The notes: generated from the letters alone by a model not told the origin. DNA of 63,454 bases from an uncultured Prevotellaceae bacterium (GCA_947167995.1 CAMVKS010000011.1:1-63454); one strand, 5' to 3'. Shown: positions 1-9,739, counted from the stretch's first letter. Translations and numbers: made by a program.

Positions 1-95
1 AAAGCCTGCTCACGCAGGAAAAAAATAAATTCCGAGCTTGCGAGGCTTTTTGACATCGAAGGTGCAGCTTTTTGAGATTATTGTAGCCTCATGGT
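1..95 (-). repeat. Inverted copy of the 149-bp hairpin-rich repeat
   Basis: Read on the minus strand this matches the tandem units at 63162-63454: the hairpin CCTGCGTGAGCAGG, the A/T tract, the GCCTCGCAAGCTCGG segment and a degenerate CACC-GGTG hairpin are all present. About 28 bases found in the window-end units are missing near position 80. It begins at base 1, so the window starts inside the element. Confidence 0.8.
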
Positions 96-104
96 GCCCA
101 TGTC

Positions 105-121
105 GCGGGATGGGCGCTTCG
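105..121 (+). repeat. Short dispersed repeat GCGGGATGGGCGCTTCG
   Basis: The same 17 bases recur at 24704-24720. Both copies are followed by a similar TTAAAAT-rich stretch and both lie in intergenic repeat clusters. Function unknown. Confidence 0.6.
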
Positions 122-204
122 CTTAAAATTTGATTTAAAGTTCCATATTTGCTCGGGTCGATTTTTCATTCAATTCTCATTCAATTTTAAGCGCGCAGCG
201 ATAA

Positions 205-238
205 AAAAACGCCAAATCAATGATGATTTGACGTTTTT
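205..238 (-). terminator. Rho-independent terminator of rpsA
   Basis: An inverted repeat with a core of about 11 bp and a short loop lies just past the rpsA stop. On the minus strand it is followed by a T tract. Confidence 0.75.
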
Positions 239-266
239 AGAGTTTTAAGGGTTAACTCGTGTGTGA

Positions 267-2060
267 TTACTCACCCTTCTCGAGTTTCTGCTTGAGCTCG
301 GCGAGAGCGTCGATGTCGCCCAGAGTAGTCTTCTCGATGTTGCTCGATTGAGCTACAGTTTGGTCCTCACCTTGCTGCTTGCTTGCAGCCTTGCGTGCCT
401 TGCGAGCCTCTGCCTTCTGCTCATCCTCGAAGATGCGGCTGTGGCTCAAGATGATGCGCTTAGCATCCTTGTTGAACTCGATAACCTTGAATTGGAGTTT
501 CTCGTCCTGCTTGGCAGGAGTTCCGTCTTCCTTAACAAGGTGCTTGGGAGTGGCAAAGCCTTCAACTCCGTAAGGCAGGCTGATAACAGCGCCCTTGTCG
601 AGGAGCTCGGTGATAGTGCCCTCGTGGATGCTACCCACGGTGTAGATAGTCTCAAAGTTGTCCCAAGGATTGTCCTCGAGCTGCTTGTGGCCAAGGCTCA
701 GACGACGGTTGTCCTTGTCAATCTCAAGAACAACAACCTCGATGTCGGCACCAATCTGAGTGAACTCGCTTGGGTGCTTGATTTTCTTGGTCCAAGAGAG
801 GTCGCTGATGTGGATAAGACCGTCAACGCCTTCCTCAAGCTCTACAAATACACCAAAGTTGGTGAAGTTGCGAACCTTTGCATTGTGCTTTGAACCAACG
901 GGATACTTCTCCTCGATCTTGTCCCAAGGATTCTCCTTGAGCTGCTTGATGCCGAGAGACATCTTGCGCTCGTCGCGGTCGAGAGTGAGGATAACAGCCT
1001 CTACCTCGTCGCCCACCTTGAGGAAGTCTTGAGCGCTGCGCAGGTGCTGCGACCAGCTCATCTCGCTCACGTGGATAAGACCCTCTACGCCTGGTGCTAT
1101 CTCAACAAATGCACCATAGTCGGTCATCACAACAACTTTACCCTTAACCTTGTCGCCCACCTTCAGGTTCTCGTCGAGCTTGTCCCATGGATGTGGTTGA
1201 AGCTGCTTGAGACCAAGGGCGATGCGCTTCTTCTCCTCGTCGAAGTCGAGGATAACAACGTTGAGCTTCTGATCGGGCTCTACGATGTCGGCAGGGTTGT
1301 TTACGCGGCCCCAAGAGAGGTCGGTGATGTGGATGAGACCGTCAACGCCGCCCAGGTCGATGAATACACCGTAGCTGGTGATGTTCTTAACAGTACCCTC
1401 GAGTACCTGACCCTTCTCGAGCTTAGCGATGATTTCCTTGCGCTGCTGCTCAAGCTCGGCCTCGATGAGTGCCTTGTGCGAAACAACAACGTTCTTGTAC
1501 TCCTGGTTGATTTTAACAACCTTGAACTCCATGGTCTTGTCGACAAACATGTCGTAGTCGCGGATGGGCTTCACGTCGATTTGGCTACCTGGCAAGAATG
1601 CCTCGATGCCGAATACGTCAACAATCATACCACCCTTAGTGCGACACTTGATGTAACCCTTAATGATTTCATCGTTTTCAAGCGCCTGGTTAACGCGTTC
1701 CCAACTCTTGGCGGTGCGAGCTTTCTTGTGCGAAAGCACCAGCTGGCCCTTGCTGTCCTCCTGATTCTCGACAAATACCTCAACGGTGTCGCCTACTTTC
1801 AGGTCGGGGTTGTAACGGAACTCGTTAAATGGAATGATACCGTCAGACTTATAGCCAATGTTAACTACTACCTCGCGCTTGTTGATTGAGATAACAGTAC
1901 CTTCGGTTACTTCTTTGTCCTTGATAGCGCCCAGGGACTTGTCGTAGGCGGCTTCCAGAGTCTCATAAGACTCATTTTTTTTGGTTTCACCTTTCTCGAA
2001 TGCTTCCCAATCGAAGTCTTCAATGGGTGAAATTGGAGAATTTTTTAATTCTTCGCTCAT
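267..2060 (-). CDS. rpsA: 30S ribosomal protein S1
   Basis: Ribosomal protein S1 binds mRNA at the 30S subunit and helps load it, which matters in a phylum that makes little use of Shine-Dalgarno pairing. The 597-residue product shows six S1 (OB-fold) repeats at about 52-118, 128-198, 217-285, 302-372, 389-459 and 476-545. Repeats 3-5 carry the clearest signature, such as GVDGLIHITDLSW and close variants. A charged N-terminal extension of about 50 residues and a Lys/Gln-rich C-terminal tail flank them; the length is usual for Bacteroidetes S1. The ATG at 2060 follows a Bacteroidetes-type promoter at 2127-2156 and a terminator lies at 205-238, so it looks monocistronic. It is the only core translation gene in the window. 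Confidence 0.97.
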   Translation of the reverse strand: MSEELKNSPISPIEDFDWEAFEKGETKKNESYETLEAAYDKSLGAIKDKEVTEGTVISINKREVVVNIGYKSDGIIPFNEFRYNPDLKVGDTVEVFVENQEDSKGQLVLSHKKARTAKSWERVNQALENDEIIKGYIKCRTKGGMIVDVFGIEAFLPGSQIDVKPIRDYDMFVDKTMEFKVVKINQEYKNVVVSHKALIEAELEQQRKEIIAKLEKGQVLEGTVKNITSYGVFIDLGGVDGLIHITDLSWGRVNNPADIVEPDQKLNVVILDFDEEKKRIALGLKQLQPHPWDKLDENLKVGDKVKGKVVVMTDYGAFVEIAPGVEGLIHVSEMSWSQHLRSAQDFLKVGDEVEAVILTLDRDERKMSLGIKQLKENPWDKIEEKYPVGSKHNAKVRNFTNFGVFVELEEGVDGLIHISDLSWTKKIKHPSEFTQIGADIEVVVLEIDKDNRRLSLGHKQLEDNPWDNFETIYTVGSIHEGTITELLDKGAVISLPYGVEGFATPKHLVKEDGTPAKQDEKLQFKVIEFNKDAKRIILSHSRIFEDEQKAEARKARKAASKQQGEDQTVAQSSNIEKTTLGDIDALAELKQKLEKGE

Positions 2061-2126
2061 TTAAATAGTTAATAAAAAAGTTAATAAACACAGGTCTTCC
2101 AGATTCGTTCCCGGAAAACGCGACTG

Positions 2127-2156
2127 CAAAGGTAGGCATAATTTTCTAATCTACAA
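2127..2156 (-). promoter_or_regulatory. Bacteroidetes-type promoter of rpsA
   Basis: On the minus strand the -7 box TACCTTTG is at 2127-2134 and a TTG -33 element at 2154-2156, with a 19-bp spacer. Confidence 0.6.
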
Positions 2157-2361
2157 GCGATAGAGTCGTTTTTTTTTGAGCTGCCACCTCAAAATAATGT
2201 GTTGAAAAAAGTGTTGATGCCGTAGCTAAAACCTGTTTTTTCTTGTTGAAGCCCATTTTCTTCTCTTATTGAGCTTTGCTGTGAAAGAGTGTGTATTGTG
2301 TTGAAAGCCTGTTAAAACTGTGTTAAAAAACGACTAATTATAAAAAAAACTGGTAATTTTA

Positions 2362-2391
2362 TTGAAAAAACAAACTTTTTGCTTAACTTTG
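2362..2391 (+). promoter_or_regulatory. Promoter of the first C10 peptidase gene
   Basis: TTG at 2362-2364 and the -7 box TAACTTTG at 2384-2391 are separated by 19 bp. The leader contains AAAACAACTACAT at 2419-2431. Confidence 0.6.
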
Positions 2392-2454
2392 TAGGTTTCT
2401 ATTTTGGAAATATTCTTTAAAACAACTACATAAATTAACTAAACTTTAAAGAAA

Positions 2455-5400
2455 ATGAAATTTTTTACCCAACTAAAAAAGTGGTCGTCATTAGCACTCA
2501 TGCTGTGCGTGGCGACTCAATTGCAGGCAGCCGATGTTGACTTGGCTACCGCAAAGAATGCAGCAAAGTCATTTATGGCTAAGCAAGTTGCCAACGGTCG
2601 GCTGAGAGCTGCTGCTACCAGCAATCTCATGCTCGTCAAGGCCGAGGCATCGGTAGCGAAACCTGAAGCAGTGGATTACTACATCTTCAACGCCGACAAA
2701 GCCTATGTCGTTGTTGCTGGCGACGATCAGGCACCCGAAATCCTGATGTATGGCGAGGAAGGAACTATCGATTTAGGAAACATCCCTCCCGCAATGCAGT
2801 GGTTGCTCAACAAGTACAAATATCAGATTGACGGCCTCAAAGCTGGCACTCTCAAGCCCAACGGCTACACCCCCAAGGCTACCACAGCGGTTGCTCCGCT
2901 GACAAATGCCAACTGGGACCAGAGTTCTCCCTACAACAACCAGTGCCCCACCAGTGGCAGCAGCCGCACCCTCACCGGATGCCCCGCCACCTCGCTGAGT
3001 ATGTGCTACTATGTGTGGAAATGGCCCAAGACCTTCCCTGCTGTAGCAGCCATCAATGGCTCGTCGAGCGGTGGCGTGTCGGCAGCTGCACTGCCTGAGC
3101 GCGCAGCCGACTGGGACAACATCATTGATGAGTATACTGGTCCCTCTAACTATAGCTCTACCTCGGCACAAAAAACTGCCGTGGCATGGCTGATGCGCTA
3201 TGTAGGCCAGTCGATTCCCGACTACATGTACGGCACCGACGCCAGTGGCGCCAACGACCCCGAGATTTATCAGGGCGTTCTTAACATGGGTTACACCGAT
3301 GCACAGCTGCTCACACTCACCGAGCTGCAATCATCGGGCTGGAGCTACACCAATGGCCCTCAGCAATACACCGATGCACAGTGGAACGAATGGATGCTCG
3401 CCGAGTTGCATGCTGGCAACCCAATCGAGTATCTTGCCTATGACTGCAGCAGCTATCAGCCTGCAGGCCATGCCTTCAACGTGTTTGGCTGCAACACCAG
3501 CGGTCAGTACTACGTGAACTGGGGCTGGAGCGGCGACAGCAATGGCTACTGCACACTGCACAACTTCACCACCAACACTGGTGCAACAGGTCAGTCGGGT
3601 TCTTATGTGTTCAACTATGGTGAGGCAATGATTATTGGCATCCGTCCTCCAGCAAGCGCTCTTGGTCCCAACATCGCTGTTGACCCCGCCAGCCTTGCAT
3701 TTGAGGGCTATGTGGGCGATACCTACACCAAGACCTTCACCGTGACTGGTAACAACCTTGAGGGCAACATCACCATCTCTAAACAAGGAGCCAGCAACAT
3801 CACCGTGAGCCCCACCAGCATCACTGCTGCCAATGCAGCTGGTGGCGTGCAGGTTACAGTAACCTACAAGCCCACCAACGCAGGCAACAGCAATGCAACA
3901 ATCACACTTGCCAGCACTGGTGCTGAGAGCGTGACAGTGAACGTTACCGGTACTGCCCAGGCCAAGGTTCCAACCATCAACGTTGACCCAACATCGGTGA
4001 GCATGAGTGCCAGCTTGTCGTCAACAGTGACTAAGACCATCAACGTTACTGGTCTGTTCTTGACAAATAACATTACTGTTACTCTGAACGACAACAATGG
4101 TGTGTTCAGCGTTACTCCAACCACCATCACCGCTGCCAACGCAGCTAATGGCGTTCCTGTAACCGTTTCGTTCAACTCGGCCAACGAGGGCAATTTCACT
4201 GGCTCACTCGTACTGGCCAGCAATGGTGCCGAGAGCAAGACCGTTCAACTCACCGCTCAGGCCAACGACGGCGGCACTGCAAGCGACGCCTATCTGAACA
4301 TCGCTAAATATGAGACCATAGGCGAGGCTGGTGCTACCGTGAGCGGCATGTCGAAGATCTACAGCTACACCGAGTATCCAGCAAATCAGTGCGCATGGCT
4401 CACACTCTCTTACTATGGTTCACAAAAGGTCGATGCCAACCAGAACTGGTTTGACTATGAAGGCACAGCCAAGTCGGGCAACGAGACTTGGAATGCAAAC
4501 GGCATCTTCCTGGGCAGCAGCAATTACTTTACTGGTACTGCTTATTACTGCAACTGGAACGAGGCCTACCAGAACTTCTATGTGACCAACTGTAGCGAGG
4601 TAAGTCAGCTCTCTTACAACATTGGTTCAAGCTACTCTTCGGGCAATACTTATCCATTGAAGATGCAAATCTATGAGTGCACCCTCAATGCCGATGGTAC
4701 ACTCAGTGTGGGCACTACTGCCGTTGTCAACAAGCAGAGCCAGCTTACCAATCAGGTAGAGGTGACATCTTCGGGCGCTTTGGATCCAAGCAAGATCTAC
4801 AAGGTGAGAATCTACAATGACTACTCTCACCTCTATGAGATTGCCTTCAAGACCGACCTCAATGTGACTCTTCCAGCTACACCAACCAACCTTCAGGCCG
4901 ATCCTTCAACTACTGCAGCCAACATAACTTGGACTCCAGGCGAGAACAATGACGGCTGGAACTTGCGTTGGAGAGAGTATGATGAAGATGCAGGCGAAGC
5001 TGGAGTGTCGTTCACCGAGGATTTCGAGAACGGACTTGACAATTGGACTCTCATCAACACCGATGGCGACTCTTACAACTGGCAGACAGTGGACCTGACC
5101 AGCAGTTTCAGCGGACAATTTACCGCCAAAGACGGTTCTTATGTCGCCATGTCAAGAAGCTGGATTAACAACACAGTGGGTGCTGTCACACCCGACCAGT
5201 GGTTGATTAGTCCTCAAATTGCAGATTTGGGTGGAACTCTCAAATATTACATAATGGACGATGGCAACAATTATCAGGAGAATTATCGCATCTATGTTTC
5301 TACCAGTGGTAAAAACATCAGCGACTTTGTGCCAGTTACCGATGACATGCTTTCACCAAATTCAAAAGAATGGAACGAAGTATCTATCGATTTGAGCAGT

Positions 5401-5835
5401 TATAAGGGTAAAACTGGTTATATTGCCTTCCGTCACTATAACTGCACCGACAAGGACTTCATGTTCATCGATGCCATCACTCTCACCACCAAGCAGGCAG
5501 CCGAGTGGAACTATGTTAATGGCGTCACCAGTCCTTACACCCTCGCTGGACTGACACCTAACACCACCTACGAGGTACAGGTTCAAGGCAAGTTTGAGTC
5601 GCTGCTGAGCAACTGGACTGCGTCGACCATCTTCACTACACTTGCTGGCGGTGTCGCTGGCGACGTGAATGCCGACGGTGAGGTTAACACAGTAGACATC
5701 ACTATCCTCTACAACTACCTCCTCAATGGTGAGACCGAGGGCATGGTTAACGGCGACCAAGACGGCGACGGTGCCATAACCTCAGTCGATGTGACTGTTG
5801 TCTATAACGTAATACTTGGAGCTAAGAAGAAATAA
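2455..5835 (+). CDS. Secreted C10 (streptopain-like) cysteine peptidase with dockerin tail
   Basis: Secreted papain-fold protease of the C10 family, 1126 residues. After a signal peptide (about 1-26) comes a streptopain-type propeptide (to about 130), then the catalytic domain with Cys176 in TGCPATS and His339 in AGHAFNVFG, followed by the NWGWSGDSNG motif typical of the family. Two beta-sandwich repeats of HYDIN/ASH type (about 405-605) lead to one copy of a shared module of unknown function (about 609-803). An FN3 domain split by a choice-of-anchor-J-like insert follows (about 810-1060), and a two-loop dockerin ends the protein (1069-1126; DVNADGEVNTVD and DQDGDGAITSVD). It has its own promoter and terminator. 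Protein degradation outside the cell or at its surface is the family role; substrates are unknown. Confidence 0.92.
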   Translation: MKFFTQLKKWSSLALMLCVATQLQAADVDLATAKNAAKSFMAKQVANGRLRAAATSNLMLVKAEASVAKPEAVDYYIFNADKAYVVVAGDDQAPEILMYGEEGTIDLGNIPPAMQWLLNKYKYQIDGLKAGTLKPNGYTPKATTAVAPLTNANWDQSSPYNNQCPTSGSSRTLTGCPATSLSMCYYVWKWPKTFPAVAAINGSSSGGVSAAALPERAADWDNIIDEYTGPSNYSSTSAQKTAVAWLMRYVGQSIPDYMYGTDASGANDPEIYQGVLNMGYTDAQLLTLTELQSSGWSYTNGPQQYTDAQWNEWMLAELHAGNPIEYLAYDCSSYQPAGHAFNVFGCNTSGQYYVNWGWSGDSNGYCTLHNFTTNTGATGQSGSYVFNYGEAMIIGIRPPASALGPNIAVDPASLAFEGYVGDTYTKTFTVTGNNLEGNITISKQGASNITVSPTSITAANAAGGVQVTVTYKPTNAGNSNATITLASTGAESVTVNVTGTAQAKVPTINVDPTSVSMSASLSSTVTKTINVTGLFLTNNITVTLNDNNGVFSVTPTTITAANAANGVPVTVSFNSANEGNFTGSLVLASNGAESKTVQLTAQANDGGTASDAYLNIAKYETIGEAGATVSGMSKIYSYTEYPANQCAWLTLSYYGSQKVDANQNWFDYEGTAKSGNETWNANGIFLGSSNYFTGTAYYCNWNEAYQNFYVTNCSEVSQLSYNIGSSYSSGNTYPLKMQIYECTLNADGTLSVGTTAVVNKQSQLTNQVEVTSSGALDPSKIYKVRIYNDYSHLYEIAFKTDLNVTLPATPTNLQADPSTTAANITWTPGENNDGWNLRWREYDEDAGEAGVSFTEDFENGLDNWTLINTDGDSYNWQTVDLTSSFSGQFTAKDGSYVAMSRSWINNTVGAVTPDQWLISPQIADLGGTLKYYIMDDGNNYQENYRIYVSTSGKNISDFVPVTDDMLSPNSKEWNEVSIDLSSYKGKTGYIAFRHYNCTDKDFMFIDAITLTTKQAAEWNYVNGVTSPYTLAGLTPNTTYEVQVQGKFESLLSNWTASTIFTTLAGGVAGDVNADGEVNTVDITILYNYLLNGETEGMVNGDQDGDGAITSVDVTVVYNVILGAKKK

Positions 5836-5855
5836 AAAAATCTTAGCGATATAAT

Positions 5856-5895
5856 AAAGAGCCGCTCCATAATTCTGGGGCGGCTCTTTGCTTAT
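5856..5895 (+). terminator. Terminator after the first C10 gene
   Basis: Arms AAAGAGCCGCTCC (5856-5868) and GGGGCGGCTCTTT (5877-5889) form a strong hairpin with one G.T pair. Confidence 0.75.
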
Positions 5896-5941
5896 CATAA
5901 CTATGTTTTTTAAAGAGATTCTTGTAAAAAAATCCATCTTT

Positions 5942-5973
5942 TTTGCATATTATCATATTTTTTGGTAACTTTG
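5942..5973 (+). promoter_or_regulatory. Promoter of the 6077 gene
   Basis: TTTG at 5942-5945 and TAACTTTG at 5966-5973 are 20 bp apart. The segment upstream of the -7 box is nearly the same as the promoter of the next gene, so the duplication included the promoter. Confidence 0.7.
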
Positions 5974-5986
5974 ACGGCTTTAATTA

Positions 5987-6007
5987 ATGCAGAATGCAGA
6001 ATGCAGA
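5987..6007 (+). repeat. ATGCAGA x3 microrepeat in a leader
   Basis: Three perfect 7-bp units lie in the 5' leader between the promoter and the ATG at 6077. The neighbouring paralogue lacks them, which accounts for part of its shorter leader. Confidence 0.8.
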
Positions 6008-6076
6008 ATTGGGCTGCGCTGTTTGTAAAATACCGAATAATAAAAAAACTAATTAATAATTCAAATTCTCTCTATT

Positions 6077-7843
6077 ATGAAGAAATTATTATCACTATTA
6101 ACCGTCGTGGCATTTGCGTTGCCAGTAATGGCGGTGGGCACAGCCAGTGATCCTTATCTAAACGTCACCAACTATACCTCCATCGATCAGGCAGGCGCTA
6201 CTGTAGATGGCATGCAGAGCATTTACAAGTACACCCAGCAAGGAGGTGGCTATTGGCTCACATTGTCAAACTATGGCGTGATGAAGACCGATGCGACACA
6301 AAACTGGTTTGAGAACACCACCACCGATGCCGACACAGGCTCCCAGTACACCAACGCCTGGACCGCTACCGACATCTTCCCCGGCCCAAGCGCCTACTTT
6401 GGCGACAACGCTGCTTATTCGGTAAAATACAAGCAGCCCACAAAGACACAGACTTTCTATGTGACTTTCTGTACACAAGTCAAGCAATATGCCTATCATC
6501 GCAGTAACGCTTCTTACTACATCTTCAAGATGGAGATCTATGAGTGCGAGCAGAACCCCGACGGCTCAATCACCGAGGGAACCACTCCTGTCGAAACCTT
6601 GACTAACCAAAATATTGGTGCCGAGGTGATGACCTCGAGTGAGCTCGACCCCGAGAAGATTTATAAGGTGGTAATCTCTAACTCTTATTCTTATCTCTAT
6701 GAGATAGGTTTCAAGACCCCAGGCGTGTTTGACGGCGAGATTGTTGCTCCTGTGGCTTATGACGTCACCGATTTAACCTATCATCAAGTTTATGACACTA
6801 GCAATATTCTTTGCGAAAGCTTCACTTGCCACTGGAGCGCTTGCCCAGGCGTCAAGAATTACAATTTGCGAGTTTACCCCATTCAGCCCGAGGGTCTTAT
6901 TTTCCGTGATAAATTCTCTAATATTACCGCTAATGATGTATTTGAACCTATCGACACCGATGGCAATCAAGATTTAGACGGCTATTCCGACCACAATGGT
7001 TGGTCTGGTTACGGCCTGCAAGGAGCCGATGGTGGAATCGTAATCAACAATGGAGGCCAACTTACTTTCTCGGGTTCGGAAGCTGATTTGAGTATTTATC
7101 GCTTCGTGAAGAAATTCACAATTAAATTCAAGGCAAAAGCCTACGATGGTGACACCAACTGCAAGCTCCTTTTCGCTATTGGCAGCAAGAATCTCACTGT
7201 AGATTTAACTCCTGAGGAGAAGTGGTACACTGTTGTAATAGACAGGGAATATCCCGACTATTTTTCACGTTTGTTTATAGGCGGTTTGTTCCATAACACT
7301 ACCTATGAGCCAGGCAACAACCGCGTTGTTATCACCGATTTCAAGGTTTACTACGGCGATTACAGCGAGCCACGGAATGTGAATTCTCCCAAGTACATCG
7401 TTCCTGCCTGGAGTGGTGACAGCACTTTTGTCAACAACATTCCAAGCGATAGCACCAGCTTCAGGTTTGGCAAGTATATAAATGAGGAAGGTAATGAACA
7501 AATCGATATGTCTATCGGAATCATGGATTATGCCTACTATTATTATGATGTGCAGGCAGTATATTATGGTGGCATAAAGAGCGAATGGTCTAACCAGATT
7601 CCTATATGGTTAACGCCATGGCCCGATTTCCTTGAGGATGTCGACGACGACGATCCTGTGGGCATTGCTGGCGACGTGAACGGCGACGGCGAGGTCAATA
7701 CAGTGGATATCACTATCCTCTACAACTACCTCCTAAATGGAGAAACCGAGGGCATGGTTAACGGTGACCAGAACAAAGACGGTTCAATTACTACTGTCGA
7801 TATCACTGTGGTATATAACGTCCTGCTCGGAGTAGAACAATAA
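6077..7843 (+). CDS. Secreted dockerin protein, paralogue A
   Basis: 588-residue secreted protein of unknown function. Signal peptide at about 1-20, then directly one copy of the shared roughly 190-residue module (about 21-217; WLTLSNYG, DIFPGPSAYF, FYVTFCTQVK, IYECEQN, IYKVVISNSYSYLYEIGFKTP). Next is an FN3-like half (FTCHWSACPGVKNYNLRV), an inserted lectin-like beta-sandwich (about 275-440) and the FN3 remainder (YDVQAVYYGGIKSEWSNQ). An Asp-rich linker leads to a dockerin (532-588). No catalytic motif is visible. It is a tandem paralogue of the next gene, with gap-free similarity from the ATG through the first module. Binding of a glycan or protein is a guess from the architecture. Confidence 0.85.
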   Translation: MKKLLSLLTVVAFALPVMAVGTASDPYLNVTNYTSIDQAGATVDGMQSIYKYTQQGGGYWLTLSNYGVMKTDATQNWFENTTTDADTGSQYTNAWTATDIFPGPSAYFGDNAAYSVKYKQPTKTQTFYVTFCTQVKQYAYHRSNASYYIFKMEIYECEQNPDGSITEGTTPVETLTNQNIGAEVMTSSELDPEKIYKVVISNSYSYLYEIGFKTPGVFDGEIVAPVAYDVTDLTYHQVYDTSNILCESFTCHWSACPGVKNYNLRVYPIQPEGLIFRDKFSNITANDVFEPIDTDGNQDLDGYSDHNGWSGYGLQGADGGIVINNGGQLTFSGSEADLSIYRFVKKFTIKFKAKAYDGDTNCKLLFAIGSKNLTVDLTPEEKWYTVVIDREYPDYFSRLFIGGLFHNTTYEPGNNRVVITDFKVYYGDYSEPRNVNSPKYIVPAWSGDSTFVNNIPSDSTSFRFGKYINEEGNEQIDMSIGIMDYAYYYYDVQAVYYGGIKSEWSNQIPIWLTPWPDFLEDVDDDDPVGIAGDVNGDGEVNTVDITILYNYLLNGETEGMVNGDQNKDGSITTVDITVVYNVLLGVEQ

Positions 7844-7869
7844 CTAAAAAACAGAGTAACACATAACGT

Positions 7870-7905
7870 GGGTGCGCCGGAATTCTGGCGCACCCATTTT
7901 TACAT
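7870..7905 (+). terminator. Terminator after paralogue A
   Basis: Arms GGGTGCGCC (7870-7878) and GGCGCACCC (7887-7895) are followed by a T-rich stretch. Confidence 0.75.
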
Positions 7906-7946
7906 TTACTTTTTTTTAAGCTAATTACGTGAAAAAATCCATCTTT

Positions 7947-7978
7947 TTTGCATATTACCATAATTATTGTTATCTTTG
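7947..7978 (+). promoter_or_regulatory. Promoter of the 8039 gene
   Basis: TTTG at 7947-7950 and TATCTTTG at 7971-7978 are 20 bp apart. The leader holds AGAACAACTATAT at 8003-8015. Confidence 0.7.
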
Positions 7979-8038
7979 ACAGATTTTTTAGATGAAAAAC
8001 ATAGAACAACTATATTAACAATTCAAAATTCCACTTTT

Positions 8039-9739
8039 ATGAAGAAATTATTATCCCTATTGACCGTCATGACGATAGCGCTGCCATTGATGGCTGCGGG
8101 CACTGCCAGTGACCCCTATCTGAATGTCTCTAAATATGCCACCATCGACGAGGCTGGTGCCGCAGTCGATGGCATGGAGACCATCTACAAGTACACCGAA
8201 GCCCCCGGTGGCTATTGGCTCACTCTCTCAAACTATGGCGTGATGAAGACCGACGCCACTCAAAACTGGTTTGAGAACACCAACACCGATGCCGACACAG
8301 GCTCCCAGTACACCAACGAATGGACCGCTACCGACATCTTCCCCGGCCCAAGCGCCTACTTTGGCGACAACGCTGCTTATTCGGTAAAATACAAGCAGCC
8401 CACAAAGACACAGACTTTCTATGTGACTTACTGTACACAAGTTAAGCAATATGCTTACCATCGCAGCAACGCTTCTTACTACATCTTCAAGATGGAGATT
8501 TATGAGTGTGAACAGAATGCCGACGGCACACTCACCGGAGGCACTACTCTAATCGAAACCTTGACTAACCAAAATATTGGTGCCGAGGTGATGACCTCTA
8601 ATGAGCTCGACCCCGAGAAGATTTACAAGGTTGTGATTTATAACTCTTACTCTTATCTCTATGAGATAGGTTTCAAGACTCCAGGTGCGTTTGATGGAGA
8701 GATTACAGCACCAGTAGCCTACGAGGCCACCGGTATTGACCAGGAAGCTGTCACTCTGCACTGGAGCCCATGCCCCGGTGTGAAGAGCTATTCGGCGCGC
8801 ATCTATCCAACTACTCCCACAGGCTTGATTTTCCGCGAGAATTTCTCTCATTTCACAGCCAGTGATGAGGTGGCCGACTGGCAAAATATTGACCAGTATA
8901 CCGACAATCCTGGATGGCTGGGCTGGAAACTGCATGGTGCCGATGGTGGGGTAGTGGTTGACCAAGGTGGCTACATCAGCACTCCCGATGGTTACGTGGC
9001 CTATCCTTACCTGACCAACTTCACCATTAAATTTAAGGCGAAATCCTATGGCGACGACACTGGCTGCAAACTTGGCGTGCAAGGTGGCGGCCAGAACTTG
9101 ACATTCGATCTCACCCCCGAAGAGAAAGAATATACCATTCTGTGCGACAAGCCTTATGACACCAATGCATCGGTTTGGTTCTCGTTTTTCAACAATAGCG
9201 ACGCCGACGAGAATCCACACCGCATTGTCTTGACCAGTTATAAGGCCTATCTGGGCGACTTTAGCCAGCCACGCTCTGCCGACGCACACTCTCCCAAGTG
9301 GGTAAAGCCAGAGTGGGTGGGCGACACCACCTTCTTTTACAACATTCCTGCCGACAGCACAATGATTCACCTGGGCTATTATTATGATGGCATGGGCAAC
9401 CAGCACATCGACTTTGCCTTCTTCAACTACACGAACGCGTGCTATGCCTATCAGGTAAAGTCTGTTTATTACGACGGACAGGAGAGCGAGTGGTCTAACA
9501 TTATCAACTATGTCTACGGAACATGGCCCACATTTATCAGTGACGACGACGAGCCAGGCACTCCAGTTGCTGGCGACGTGAATGGCGACGGCGAGGTTAA
9601 CACAGTGGATATCACAATCCTCTACAACTACCTCCTCAACAACGACACCGAGGGCATGGTCAACGGCGACCAAGACGGCGACGGTTCCATAACTGCAGTC
9701 GACATCACAGTTGTCTATAACGTATTGCTCAACGAATAG
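8039..9739 (+). CDS. Secreted dockerin protein, paralogue B
   Basis: 566-residue secreted paralogue of the preceding protein. I chose the ATG at 8039 because it opens a signal peptide like that of paralogue A and follows the promoter; the frame stays open upstream, but that would place 24 unlikely residues before the signal. The shared module occupies about 20-216 and is nearly identical to its neighbour over much of its length. The inserted beta-sandwich (about 270-420) has diverged strongly. The C terminus is a dockerin (512-566; DVNGDGEVNTVD and DQDGDGSITAVD). Conserved first module plus diverged middle suggests the two proteins share an assembly partner but bind different targets (inference). 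Confidence 0.85.
   Translation: MKKLLSLLTVMTIALPLMAAGTASDPYLNVSKYATIDEAGAAVDGMETIYKYTEAPGGYWLTLSNYGVMKTDATQNWFENTNTDADTGSQYTNEWTATDIFPGPSAYFGDNAAYSVKYKQPTKTQTFYVTYCTQVKQYAYHRSNASYYIFKMEIYECEQNADGTLTGGTTLIETLTNQNIGAEVMTSNELDPEKIYKVVIYNSYSYLYEIGFKTPGAFDGEITAPVAYEATGIDQEAVTLHWSPCPGVKSYSARIYPTTPTGLIFRENFSHFTASDEVADWQNIDQYTDNPGWLGWKLHGADGGVVVDQGGYISTPDGYVAYPYLTNFTIKFKAKSYGDDTGCKLGVQGGGQNLTFDLTPEEKEYTILCDKPYDTNASVWFSFFNNSDADENPHRIVLTSYKAYLGDFSQPRSADAHSPKWVKPEWVGDTTFFYNIPADSTMIHLGYYYDGMGNQHIDFAFFNYTNACYAYQVKSVYYDGQESEWSNIINYVYGTWPTFISDDDEPGTPVAGDVNGDGEVNTVDITILYNYLLNNDTEGMVNGDQDGDGSITAVDITVVYNVLLNE

Larger units (their letters stand above)
2061..2454. other. Divergent intergenic region, rpsA / C10 peptidase
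   Basis: This AT-rich spacer holds the rpsA promoter (minus) and the promoter of the C10 peptidase gene (plus). I see no RNA gene or further ORF in it. Confidence 0.6.

Noticed and set aside
1-95. Terminal inverted repeats of one large mobile element spanning the window
   Set aside because: Core genes (rpsA, folD, hut) lie between them and there is no transposase, integrase or mobilisation gene; a dispersed repeat at contig ends explains it better.
1029-1889. 286-codon plus-strand ORF antisense to rpsA
   Set aside because: It is a mirror frame of a well-supported ribosomal protein gene; codon bias of the real strand keeps the opposite frame open. Several similar ORFs opposite the C10, hutU and ftcD genes were left out for the same reason.
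5962-6150. 62-codon ORF overlapping the 6077 gene start
   Set aside because: It runs through the promoter and the ATGCAGA microrepeat into another frame of the signal peptide of the 6077 gene; no supporting features.
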